The notes under the pieces are model-generated. The model was given only the letters and a program-made list of their open reading frames with translations, was not told the origin of the DNA and ran no database searches. A program made the translations under genes and the position numbers. DNA of 64,000 nucleotides, from positions 19,300,001 to 19,364,000 of the forward strand of contig CM075655.1 in NCBI GenBank assembly GCA_037953625.1. Reading direction: 5' to 3'. Each line of letters opens with the position of its first letter. Positions within the stretch are counted from its first letter, which is position 1. Source of the stretch: Crotalaria pallida (lineage: Eukaryota; Streptophyta; Magnoliopsida; Fabales; Fabaceae). This document shows positions 53,801 through 61,885 of the stretch, one piece after another.

Positions 53801-56495
53801 ACCCCAGAGACGGTTGAACCCCCAGATTCTTGATGTGGTGAAGAAAGAGGTCACCAAGCTGCTGCAAGCTGGCATTATCTACCCCATTTCAGACAGCACT
53901 TGGGTAAGCCCGGTTCAAGTAGTTCCCAAGAAGTCTGGGGTGACAGTTGTCAAAAATGAGAAGGATGAGCTGATTCCCACTAGAGTGCAGAACAGTTGGA
54001 GAGTCTGCATTGATTATAGGAAGCTCAACCAGGCGACCTGCAAGGATCACTTTCCTCTTCCCTTCATTGATCAGATGTTGGAGCGCCTGGCAGGTAAATC
54101 TCACTATTGCTTCTTAGATGGTTTCTCTGGTTATTTCCAAATCTGTATTGCACCAGAGGACCAACATAAGACTACATTTACCTGTCCTTTTGGTACATTT
54201 GCTTATAGGAAGATGCCTTTTGGCCTATGCAATGCTCCTGGCACTTTTCAAAGATGTATGATGAGTATTTTTAATGACTTACTTGAGCATTGCATAGAGG
54301 TCTTCATGGATGATTTTAGTGTATATGGTTCCTCTTTTGATGCATGTCTTGATAGTTTGTCTAAGGTGCTTAATAGGTGCATTGAGACTAACCTTGTCTT
54401 GAATTTTGAAAAATGTCATTTTATGGTAGAACAAGGCATAGTCTTAGGGCACATTATTTCGCATAAGGGCATAGAGGTTGACCCTGCTAAGCTGCATGTA
54501 ATATCACATTTGCCTTACCCCTCTTGCGTGCGAGAGGTGCGTTCTTTTCTTGGCCATGCAGGTTTCTATCGCAGGTTTATTCAGAACTTTAGCAAGATAG
54601 CCCTTCCACTATCCAACTTGCTTCAAAAGGATACCACATTTGAGTTTGGAGACCAATGCAAGAAGGCATTTGATGAGCTAAAGAGAGCACTCACCACCAC
54701 TCCCATCATCCAACCACCTGACTGGACTCTCCCATTTGAGCTCATGACCGATGCCTCGAATTATGCTTTGGGAGCAGTTCTCTCCCAAAGGGTTGGTAAG
54801 ATGTCTCATGTGATTTATTATGTATCTAGGGCTTTAGATTCAACACAAGTTAATTACACCACAACTGAAAAAGAGCTGTTAGCCATTGTCTTTGCACTTG
54901 ATAAGTTTAGATCATATCTATTAGGTTCTAAGGTTGTGGTGTATACTGATCATGCTGCTCTGAAGTATCTTTTGAAAAAGACAGATTCCAAACCTAGGTT
55001 GATTAGATGGATGTTGCTCCTCCAGGAGTTTGATCTTGAGATTCAGGATCGGAGTGGTGCACATAACTTTGTCGCAGACCACTTGAGTAGAATAGAGAGA
55101 GAGGAGGATGCATTTCCTATCCGGGATGACTTCCCGGATGAGCAGCTTTTAGTTTTGCATGTTTCACATCCCCCTCCCCTTATTCCTTGGTTTGCTGATA
55201 TTGTAAATTATATAGTTGCATCTGTTTTTCCACCCTTGGCATCCAAAGCACAAAGAGACAAATTGAAGAGCGATGCCAAGTATTATGTATGGGATGACCC
55301 CTATTTGTGGCGTTTTTGCAGTGATCAGGTCATTCGCAGGTGCATTCCAGACCAGGAGATCCAATCGGTTCTCCAATTTTGCCATGCTTCACCAGTTGGA
55401 GGCCACCTTGGCACTCAAAGGACAGCACGAAAGGTGCTGGATTCTGGATTTTATTGGCCTACCATCTTCAAGGATGCAAGCAAAATCTGCAGCTCATGTG
55501 AGCAATGTCAAAGGGCAGGAGGCACCCTATCTTGGAGGCAACAGATGCCGCAACAACCTATGTTGTTCTGTGAGGTGTTTGATGTCTGGGGTATAGATTT
55601 CATGGGTCCCTTTCCTGTTTCTTTTGGTTTTTATTATATCTTACTTGTTGTGGATTATGTATCCAAATGGGTGGAAGCTAAGGCCACCAGGACTAATGAT
55701 GCTCAGGTTGTTGTAGATTTTGTCAGGACTAATATCCTTTGCAGGTTTGGCATACCTAGAGCCATAGTCAGTGATCAAGGCACACACTTCTGCAATAGAT
55801 CCATGCAAGCTTTGCTCAAGAAGTATGGGGTTGTGCACAAAGTTTCTACACCATATCACCCCCAAACCAATGGGCAAGCTGAGATTTCAAACAGAGAGAT
55901 CAAGCGGATTTTGGAGAAGATGGTGAAGCCTAATAGAAAGGATTGGAGCACACGATTGGAGGATGCTCTATGGGCCCATCGGACTGCTTACAAGGCACCC
56001 ATAGGGATGTCACCTTATCGGGTTGTCTTTGGTAAGGCGTGCCACCTGCCTGTGGAGATAGAGCACCGTGCATATTGGGCTGTGAAGCAATGTAACTTAG
56101 CTCTTGATCAAGCGGGTGAGGAGATGAAGCTGCAGTTGAGTGAGCTAGATGAGATCCGTTTGGAGGCCTATGAGAATTCCAAGTTCTACAAAGAGAAGAC
56201 CAAGAAGCTCCATGATAGCTCAATTTGCAGAAAGGAGTTCTTGGTTGGTCAAAAAGTGATGCTCTACAACTCTAGGCTTGGACTCATGAGTGGAAAGCTC
56301 CGCTCTAAATGGATTGGACCGTTTGTAGTCACCCAGGTGTTTCCTTATGGCACTGTGGAGATCAAGAGTGAGTCCACAGACAAGAGCTTCAAAGTCAATG
56401 GTCACCGACTCAAGCCTTTCCTCACTACCCCTTCTTTGGATGATGCACCTGTGGAGGAAGCCTCATTGGTCGACCCCATTTTTGACCCACCATGA
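50850..56495 (+). CDS. gag-pol: Athila 2 Gag-Pol polyprotein, intact
   Basis: Single ORF of 1,881 codons from ATG 50850 to TGA 56495. Domains in order: gag (about residues 140-235, with GLAKDWLYDLAPGSITVW and SGESLYEYWERFKRLC), CCHC knuckle CGICTSAEHPTDAC (about 328), Gln/Pro-rich linker, protease with LLDLGAS (about 681; DLG in place of DSG/DTG is usual for this lineage), RT (about 1010-1180) with catalytic FMDD, RNase H (about 1296-1410) with MTDAS, TEKEL and YTDHAALKYL, and integrase (about 1510-1720) with HHCC finger and D,D,E in GIDFMGP, VSDQGTHF and TNGQAEISN. A GPY-like C-terminus (KWIGPFVV) ends it. Gag and Pol share one frame, so their ratio must be set after translation or by another means. 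Confidence 0.96.
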   Translation: MTRGNPSYFHPYNPEIDRTYHRLVRQNRNQSIGSESIESLHSESASFSSIPINSDSYSDYSENMAQPPPRERTFRELAAPDFTIEDLCIQYPDDPYELRSGLIHLLPKFNGLAGEDPHKHLKQFHIVCATMKPHDVQEDHVCLKAFPHSLEGLAKDWLYDLAPGSITVWDDLKRAFLEKFFPACRTTAIRKDISGIRQQSGESLYEYWERFKRLCASCPHHQISEQLLIQYFYEGLNLMERNMLDAASGGALGDMTPLEARVKIEKMASNCQQFHARGNSDAIIVRGVNDVGTSSGKVEKLEQKIDSLTTLITQLAINQKNLSLPARLCGICTSAEHPTDACPSVQQQQPTTGADQPEAYAANIFNSRNQQPQNFDLSTNRYNPGWRNHPNLRWSDQQQPSQVQFQNNSRPPYVPPPVQQQRQQQANSAPPAPSTEQQPSLEELMKQMTMQNLQFQQETRASIQRQEASIQSLTNQMGQMATAINTMQSQNSNKFPSQTVINPNQNVNAISLRSGKQIVTPTPESDLNKDDLVSTNKKSQMVEESEHTSTRKSHPAQPSTSTTPAAAQQPPPIPLPFPPRGVTQSKKMEEIDKEILDTFRKVEVNIPLLDAIKQIPRYAKFLKDLCTHKRKLKGNERINMGRNVSALIGKPVPHIPEKCKDPGTFFVPCIIGNTKFENALLDLGASINVMPMSVFKSLSLGPLQPTGVVIHLANRSTAYPAGLIEDVLVWVEELIFPADFYILDMEEDTSRSAVPIILGRPFLKTARTKIDVHAGTLSMEFDDSVVRFNIFDAMKHFSDDHSVFHVDLIDDLIDEHVLDFLHDYDLPSFTSSFTCSACSDSEMCTACIEIDQFLNSATASVDSYDIDSDHANPISVLHESNSLVQVQAAESNSAAPLVPSVMQAPLLDLKPLPPHLKYAYLEAEQKLPVIISTSLSVDQEKKLLDVIRANKRAIGWTLADIPGISPSMCMHRILLEDVAKPVRQPQRRLNPQILDVVKKEVTKLLQAGIIYPISDSTWVSPVQVVPKKSGVTVVKNEKDELIPTRVQNSWRVCIDYRKLNQATCKDHFPLPFIDQMLERLAGKSHYCFLDGFSGYFQICIAPEDQHKTTFTCPFGTFAYRKMPFGLCNAPGTFQRCMMSIFNDLLEHCIEVFMDDFSVYGSSFDACLDSLSKVLNRCIETNLVLNFEKCHFMVEQGIVLGHIISHKGIEVDPAKLHVISHLPYPSCVREVRSFLGHAGFYRRFIQNFSKIALPLSNLLQKDTTFEFGDQCKKAFDELKRALTTTPIIQPPDWTLPFELMTDASNYALGAVLSQRVGKMSHVIYYVSRALDSTQVNYTTTEKELLAIVFALDKFRSYLLGSKVVVYTDHAALKYLLKKTDSKPRLIRWMLLLQEFDLEIQDRSGAHNFVADHLSRIEREEDAFPIRDDFPDEQLLVLHVSHPPPLIPWFADIVNYIVASVFPPLASKAQRDKLKSDAKYYVWDDPYLWRFCSDQVIRRCIPDQEIQSVLQFCHASPVGGHLGTQRTARKVLDSGFYWPTIFKDASKICSSCEQCQRAGGTLSWRQQMPQQPMLFCEVFDVWGIDFMGPFPVSFGFYYILLVVDYVSKWVEAKATRTNDAQVVVDFVRTNILCRFGIPRAIVSDQGTHFCNRSMQALLKKYGVVHKVSTPYHPQTNGQAEISNREIKRILEKMVKPNRKDWSTRLEDALWAHRTAYKAPIGMSPYRVVFGKACHLPVEIEHRAYWAVKQCNLALDQAGEEMKLQLSELDEIRLEAYENSKFYKEKTKKLHDSSICRKEFLVGQKVMLYNSRLGLMSGKLRSKWIGPFVVTQVFPYGTVEIKSESTDKSFKVNGHRLKPFLTTPSLDDAPVEEASLVDPIFDPP

Positions 56496-57988
56496 TTTAG
56501 GGAGTCTTCTTTTCTCCTTCTTTACTACTTTTATTCCACTTGTCTATATCTGTCTGATTCTACTATTTGTTTTACATTGAGGACAATGTGTGATTTAAGT
56601 GTGGGGGGGAGAGTAGTTTAGGTTGCATATTTTTGCTTTGATTTTTTAGGTTTTGCTAAGTTTTGGGCATTTTCTTGCATGTTTTTGCTTCATTTTAGTA
56701 GAGTCTTGGTATCTTGTGTCTGAATTCATGCATTTCTGTGTGTAAAGTTGCTTTTGATAATTAAGAGGTGGTAACACTGTGATAGAATTGTCCCTTTTGT
56801 GAGGATTTGAGCCTTAATTGTGGGTGGATTGCTATATATGCCACCTAATTTTTCTTTCATGTGTGATTGCACTCTGGATTACTTGCACTCTAGAACTTGA
56901 CTTGACTCTTGTTGATACTTGATATTCCCATGCACATTTTGAAATGATTTAGGCATTGTTTTTTCTTGAATAAGCCACTAGCCATATGAGCCTACCTTGA
57001 ATGAATTTATCCTTTGATAGCCCCTTTGAGCCTTTATATCCCTTTTCTTTGTTCTTTAGCTCATTACAAGCCTATGACTGAAAAACCATGATTGTCCTAA
57101 CCTTAGGGAATGTTAGAGCTTTGGAATTGTTTTGGGAATGGGTATTAAGTAAGCGAGGGTGCTTTGTTCTTCATCTCTTGTGAGTTCTGGGTTTTGCCTC
57201 TATGGTCGGTGATGTAATTATGGCTTTATCTCATTATGCCATTTTTATTGTTTCTTCTTTTCTTTCGTTCATGAAGTTCTGCAAGGTAATGCAATTCAAA
57301 AAAAAAAAAGAAAAAACAAGAAGAAGAAGAAGAAGAAAAAGAAAAAAAATGGAATAAAAGGTTGATTGAGGCATAGAGGTTTGGAATTAGAGGTTGTTGT
57401 TATGTTTACCATTTCATTCTGGGGTGGATTGTGCTTATTTTTTTTACTTGTTCCCCATTGCTCCTCTATTCCCTGGGTTTTAGCTACATTTCCCATATTT
57501 TTATCCTACCCTGTCCTTGGCCCCATTACAACCCTGAAAAGACCTTTTGATCTTAATGTGCATGTGTGTTGATTGTTGATGTTAGAGGCTTGTCAAGCCT
57601 ATGGTTGTGTTTGTTTTTCATGATGTGCCTTGAGTGTAAACACTGATTAACCTTAAACACTTGAGTGTAAACACTATTGAGTGATCCTTGTGAGTTTCTA
57701 CCATCTTTGTGACTACCCTCTTGATGTCATTTGTTTTCTTTGCATATTTGAAATAATTGGATGATGTTCATGAATGCCTTGATTCTTTGGTCCTTATTTT
57801 CTTCGTGTGCTCGATTTTGCCCATTTCTTTGCATTTCCTAGAATTCATTGTGAAGTATGTAATCTCTTACGTTTGCATTCATTAGTTGTAGTAATCTTGT
57901 TGCATGATTCACTTTGGTGCATATTGTTTTTCTCAGTCCTAATTCTTAGTTTTGCCCAGGAGTGCAAAAGGATAAGTGTGGGGGTATT
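56496..57988 (+). other. Athila 2 noncoding 3' region with two polypurine tracts
   Basis: 1.5 kb where classical Athila has its env-like ORF; only frames under 90 codons. TAAGTGTGGGGGGGAGAG (56596-56613) and the terminal TAAGTGTGGGGGTATT (57973-57988) share 12 bases. The (GAA)n purine run is at 57298-57350. Confidence 0.82.
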
Positions 57989-59108
57989 TGATGAGCATTT
58001 TATTTCCCATTATTCCTTGCATTATTTTACTCCTATTATTGATACTTGTTGCCTATTTGACATTGTTTAGCTTGATTTAGTGATTTAGAGTTTATTGGAC
58101 TAATATTCTGAATATTGTTTAATTTGGGATTATTTAGCCTAATTAATTCTATTTCTATTTTCAGGTCATATTTGGCACAAGGGCTTTTTGGACATTTTGG
58201 GAATGAAGATTTAATTTTGGAAGAGAAGATATATGATGAAGTGAAGATTGTAATCTATCTTTAGGATTAGTTGAGATTTAGTTATATCTTTTAAGATTTA
58301 GATTTTATCTATAAGATATTTTTAGATTTAATTTAGAGATAAGCTTTCCTTAGGATTTGGGCCCATGATTTAGGCCTGTTTTGTGATTTAAAAAGCCAAA
58401 TTCGTGTAAACCCGAGGAGAGAGCTTCCATTCACGTTTTTTACATTCTCTCTCATAGAGAAGGCTTAGTTTTGCTCTCCAAGCTTGTGGAGGCTGCTAGG
58501 GTTTCTCTCTCTTCCCTTTTCTACACGTTTTTGGTATTTTTCTTCATGGAAGGCTAAACTCTTAGGTTAAATCCCTTTGGTAATGTATCACATACTCTTG
58601 AGGTTCTGTTCTTAATGCTATTTCGTTTTTATTCACTGTTTTCATGCTTATTGACATGTTATGGTTCGCTTAGTTCCATTCTATAGAGATAATCCATGTG
58701 TATGAATGCTTAATTTATGCAAACTCGTAAAAACTTCATGCTTTGGCTTTTAATGCTTAATTAGAGGTTTGGGTTTTGGGGTGAGAATTGAATTTTCGCT
58801 TAGTATTTAATTCTCACGAGTTGGACAGTGAAGAGGAAGGAAATTGATCTTTTGTGACCGATGATAGAGTTGTGAACGCTAGCCAAAGGGGTTTATCCGC
58901 TTTTCCTTATCTGTTTCTTCGTTTTAATTTAATTCTGTTTTGATTTCAATTATTCAATATTCAATATAAAAAAAAACCCCCTGTTTTCTATGCATACTAT
59001 GTGTTCGACCTTTTGCTTGATAAGATATTCCTTGGGAGACGACCTAGGAGTCACTTCCTAGTACTATACTTAAACTGTTTTTATTTGTATCGGGTACGGC
59101 CTCGATCA
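57989..59108 (+). repeat. Athila 2 3' LTR
   Basis: 1,120 bp. Differences from the 5' LTR include CCTG for CCCG near 58377, GACATG for GATATG and GCTAGC for GCGAGC. Confidence 0.96.
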
Positions 59109-59757
59109 TAGAGGCATAAGCCACCACTTTTCCCTATTGCATCAACACACAACCGAGACCCTGCTTCGAGGCGTCACAAAACACGCCAAAAGCTTTGGTC
59201 GGATCTGGCAAAATCAACACGGGCGAACTCGTCAACCTTTTTTTCTTTAGCTCTTGAAAGCTCTGTTCACATTCCTCGAACCACTGGTAAGGCACATCCT
59301 TTCGGGTTAACGAGGTCAAGGGTAGAGCCAGTTTAGAAAACCCTTCGATAAATCTCCTGTAGTATCCTGCAAGACCAACGAAACTCCTGATCTCGGTCAC
59401 CGAGTTGGGTCTCTCCCACTTGAGTACAGCTTCTACCTTGGAGGGATCAACCGCAACACCGTGCTCGGATATCACATGACCGAGGAAATGAACCTCCTTG
59501 AGCCAAAAACTGCACTTAGAGAGCTTGGCGTAGAGTTCCTTGCCCTTTAAGACCTGCAACACCGTTCTCAGATTCTTCTCATGCTCACTTGGACTTCTGG
59601 AGTAGATGAGGATGTCGTCGATGAAGACTATCACAAACGAGTCTAGATAGGGTCGGAAGATCCTATTCATGTAGTCCATAAAGATGGCAGGGGCGTTGGT
59701 AAGTCTAAAGGGCATAACCACATACTCAAAATGCCCATATCTCGTCCTGAAAGCTGT
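59109..59757 (-). pseudogene. pol: Chromovirus RT palm/thumb and RNase H start
   Basis: Reads from the TAG near 59758. The catalytic motif FIDD is in VIVFIDDILIYS; also NAPAIFMDYMNRIF, LSKCSFWLKEVHFLGHVIS, VGLAGYYRRFIEGF and the RNase H start FCDASKQGLGCVLMQ. A TAG follows at about 59134, and the domain is cut by Athila 2 at 59113. One Gly-to-Arg change is visible in the usual MPFGLTNAP motif (MPFRLTNAP). Confidence 0.88.
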
Positions 59758-60834
59758 CTACAGAATATCTTCATCTCGGATACGGATCTGGTGGTATCCT
59801 GATCGGAGGTCGATCTCAGAGAATACCGACGCTCCATTAAGTTGGTCTAATAAGTCTTCAATCCGAGGGAGGGGATATTTGTTCTTCACCGTTATCGCGT
59901 TGAGCTTTCTATAATCAGTGCACATTCTGAGGCTACCATCTTTCTTTTTGACAAACAGGATCGGAGCTCCCCAAGGTGATACGCTTGGCCTAATTAGCTT
60001 CTTGGCCAAAAGTTCTTCCAGTTGCTTCTTAAGCTCTTCTAGCTCGGGAGGTGCCATTCTGTACGGAGCAATTGAAATTGGGCCAGTTCCCGGAATGAGG
60101 TCTATACTGAACTCTACTTCTCTTCTCGGTGGTAAGCTAGGCATTTCATCCGAGAAAACATCTGGGAATTCGCTGACTACAGGGATCTGGTCTATGGTTG
60201 GTTCCTCTGTCGCCTCTAACTTTGCAACAGAAGAGCCACTAAAAATGACGGTTTTCTCTCGGCAGTCGAGTAGGACATGGTGTTGAGATATCCAGTCCAT
60301 GCCGAGGATAATATCTATTTTGGTTAAGGGTAGGCATATCAAATTGACTTTAAACTCTCTGCCTAATACTTGGATAGGACACTCTAAACACATTTTAGAA
60401 GTGATTACAGAAGAATTTGTTGGGGTAGAAATGGATAGTTTGTAAGGCATTTCTACATTGGACAGTTTTAGTTTGTTCATACAGTCGAGGGAAATAAAAG
60501 AATGTGTGGCTCCACAATCAAATAGCACAGCACATGTGATGCTGTTTACTTGACAAGTACCTCGGATCAGCTCATCGGCATCAGTCACCTCTTCACCATC
60601 CATGGTATAAACTTTGCCTCTCTGCATCGGTCGGTTAACACCAGCCTGTTGTGCCTTTGCCACATTGACTTCTTCCTTCACAATATTCTCGGTACACCGA
60701 GCTGCAAAATGACCAGGCTTGCCACAGCGAAAACAAGATCCTCTTGCTCTGCTCGGATCCAGACTCCAGCATTCTCCCCGGTGCTGCCTTCCACAGTGCT
60801 GACATATCGGATAGGGACCAAGGACAACCACCAT
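59758..60834 (-). pseudogene. gag-pol: Chromovirus zinc knuckle, protease and RT N-terminal part
   Basis: CCHC knuckle CFRCGKPGHFAARC, preceded by CQHCGRQHRGEC. Protease LFDCGATHSFIS and ILGMDWIS. Then RT fingers YRMAPPELEELKKQLEELL, FVKKKDGSLRMCTDYRKLN and SEIDLRSGYHQIRIRDEDIL, ending at a TAG (Lys codon elsewhere). It is out of frame with the gag N-terminal part because of a frameshift around 60840-60930. Confidence 0.88.
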
Positions 60835-61681
60835 CTAACCACCACTCCTCGGAGCTGTTGACATTCTGGAGCTCGGGTTCACATAAGGAGCAGATCTCTG
60901 AACAACTCCTTTCCCCCCTGATTGGACCCACTGCTTTCTGTGCCGACCTTCCCCGCTTTCCGTCGGCTTTCCTCTTGAGCCCCTTCTCATAGGTGCTAGC
61001 CATGTTTACCAATTGTGAGAGATTGGCCACGTTCTGATATTCGAATGCGAGCCGAATATCATCACGGAGACCAGATTCAAACTTGATGCACTTGGTGCGC
61101 TCATCAGCATCTCTGTAGCTTCCTGAATAGCGGATCAAATCCTCGAACTGAGCGGCGTATTCTCCGACACTCAAGCTCCTCTTCTCCAACTTGAGAAAAG
61201 CAAGCTCCTTCTCCCTCCTAACATCTTCGGGAAAATACTTTCCGAGGAATCGTGTTCGGAACAAATCCCAAGTAATGGCTTCATGAGCCGCTTCCAGTCC
61301 TCGGCTCTGTTGTTCCCACCAGTGCTCGGCTTCACTAGCCAGCACAAATTCGGCTAGCCTCACCCTGTACTCATAGGGCGGTTGCAGAGATCGGAAAATC
61401 TTCTCAACATCTTGGAGCCATCTCTGTGCCCCATCAGGATTATAACCCCCTTCAAACCGAGGTGGTTCATTCTTCCTAAATCGGCTCATCCAGTCGATCT
61501 CGACCGGAGCCGGAGGTTGAGGCTGAAGGGCTGCAGCTGCAACAGCTGCGGCTGCAGCAGCTGTGGCTGCAGCGATGTTCTGAGCCTGGTTCTGCTGAGC
61601 TTGCACTTGGTTCTGCTGTAGTTGAACCATAGTTTCCAACACAGCAGCAATCCGATCGTTATTAGCTCTTCTCCCAGCCAT
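60835..61681 (-). pseudogene. gag: Chromovirus gag, N-terminal part
   Basis: Start MAGRRANNDRIAAVLETMVQ at 61681. A Gln- and Ala-rich stretch (Ala run near 61555-61590) is followed by a Retrotrans_gag-like domain (WLQDVEKIFRSL, AEHWWEQQSRGLEA, FRTRFLGKYFPEDVRREKEL, SVGEYAAQFEDLIRYS). The frame is lost near 60900, before the knuckle. Structural capsid protein in intact relatives. Confidence 0.85.
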
Positions 61682-61869
61682 ACTGCTTGGTCATGGAGAG
61701 AAAGCCAATTAACCATCGAATAATTAAATATATATATATATACATACATAAGCATATACATCTATAAGCTCTATTGTCTAACTTAGACTTCTAAACTTTA
61801 CTTATTTGTCACTCTCTTGGTGAGTAACCACTGGAGTCCTTTGCAACTCCAATAGGCCGAGGAGAAACT

Positions 61870-61881
61870 GCTCTGATACCA
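61870..61881 (-). promoter_or_regulatory. Chromovirus primer binding site (tRNA-iMet)
   Basis: Minus strand TGGTATCAGAGC, four bases (TTTT) from the LTR end at 61886. Confidence 0.88.
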
Positions 61882-61885
61882 AAAA

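Larger units (their letters stand above)
49005..59108 (+). mobile_element. Athila-lineage gypsy element 2 (intact gag-pol, no env)
   Basis: 10,104 bp: LTRs of 1,120 bp each (49005-50124 and 57989-59108) with about five differences by eye, tRNA-Asp primer site, leader, one 1,881-codon ORF, noncoding 3' region, polypurine tract. Duplication TAGAG. All catalytic motifs are present, so it may be autonomous. It lacks the env-like ORF of classical Athila and matches the envelope-less type. Confidence 0.96.

Noticed and set aside
56347..58070. Possible env-like ORF downstream of Athila gag-pol
   Set aside because: Only frames below 90 codons, which do not look like a signal-peptide and membrane protein.
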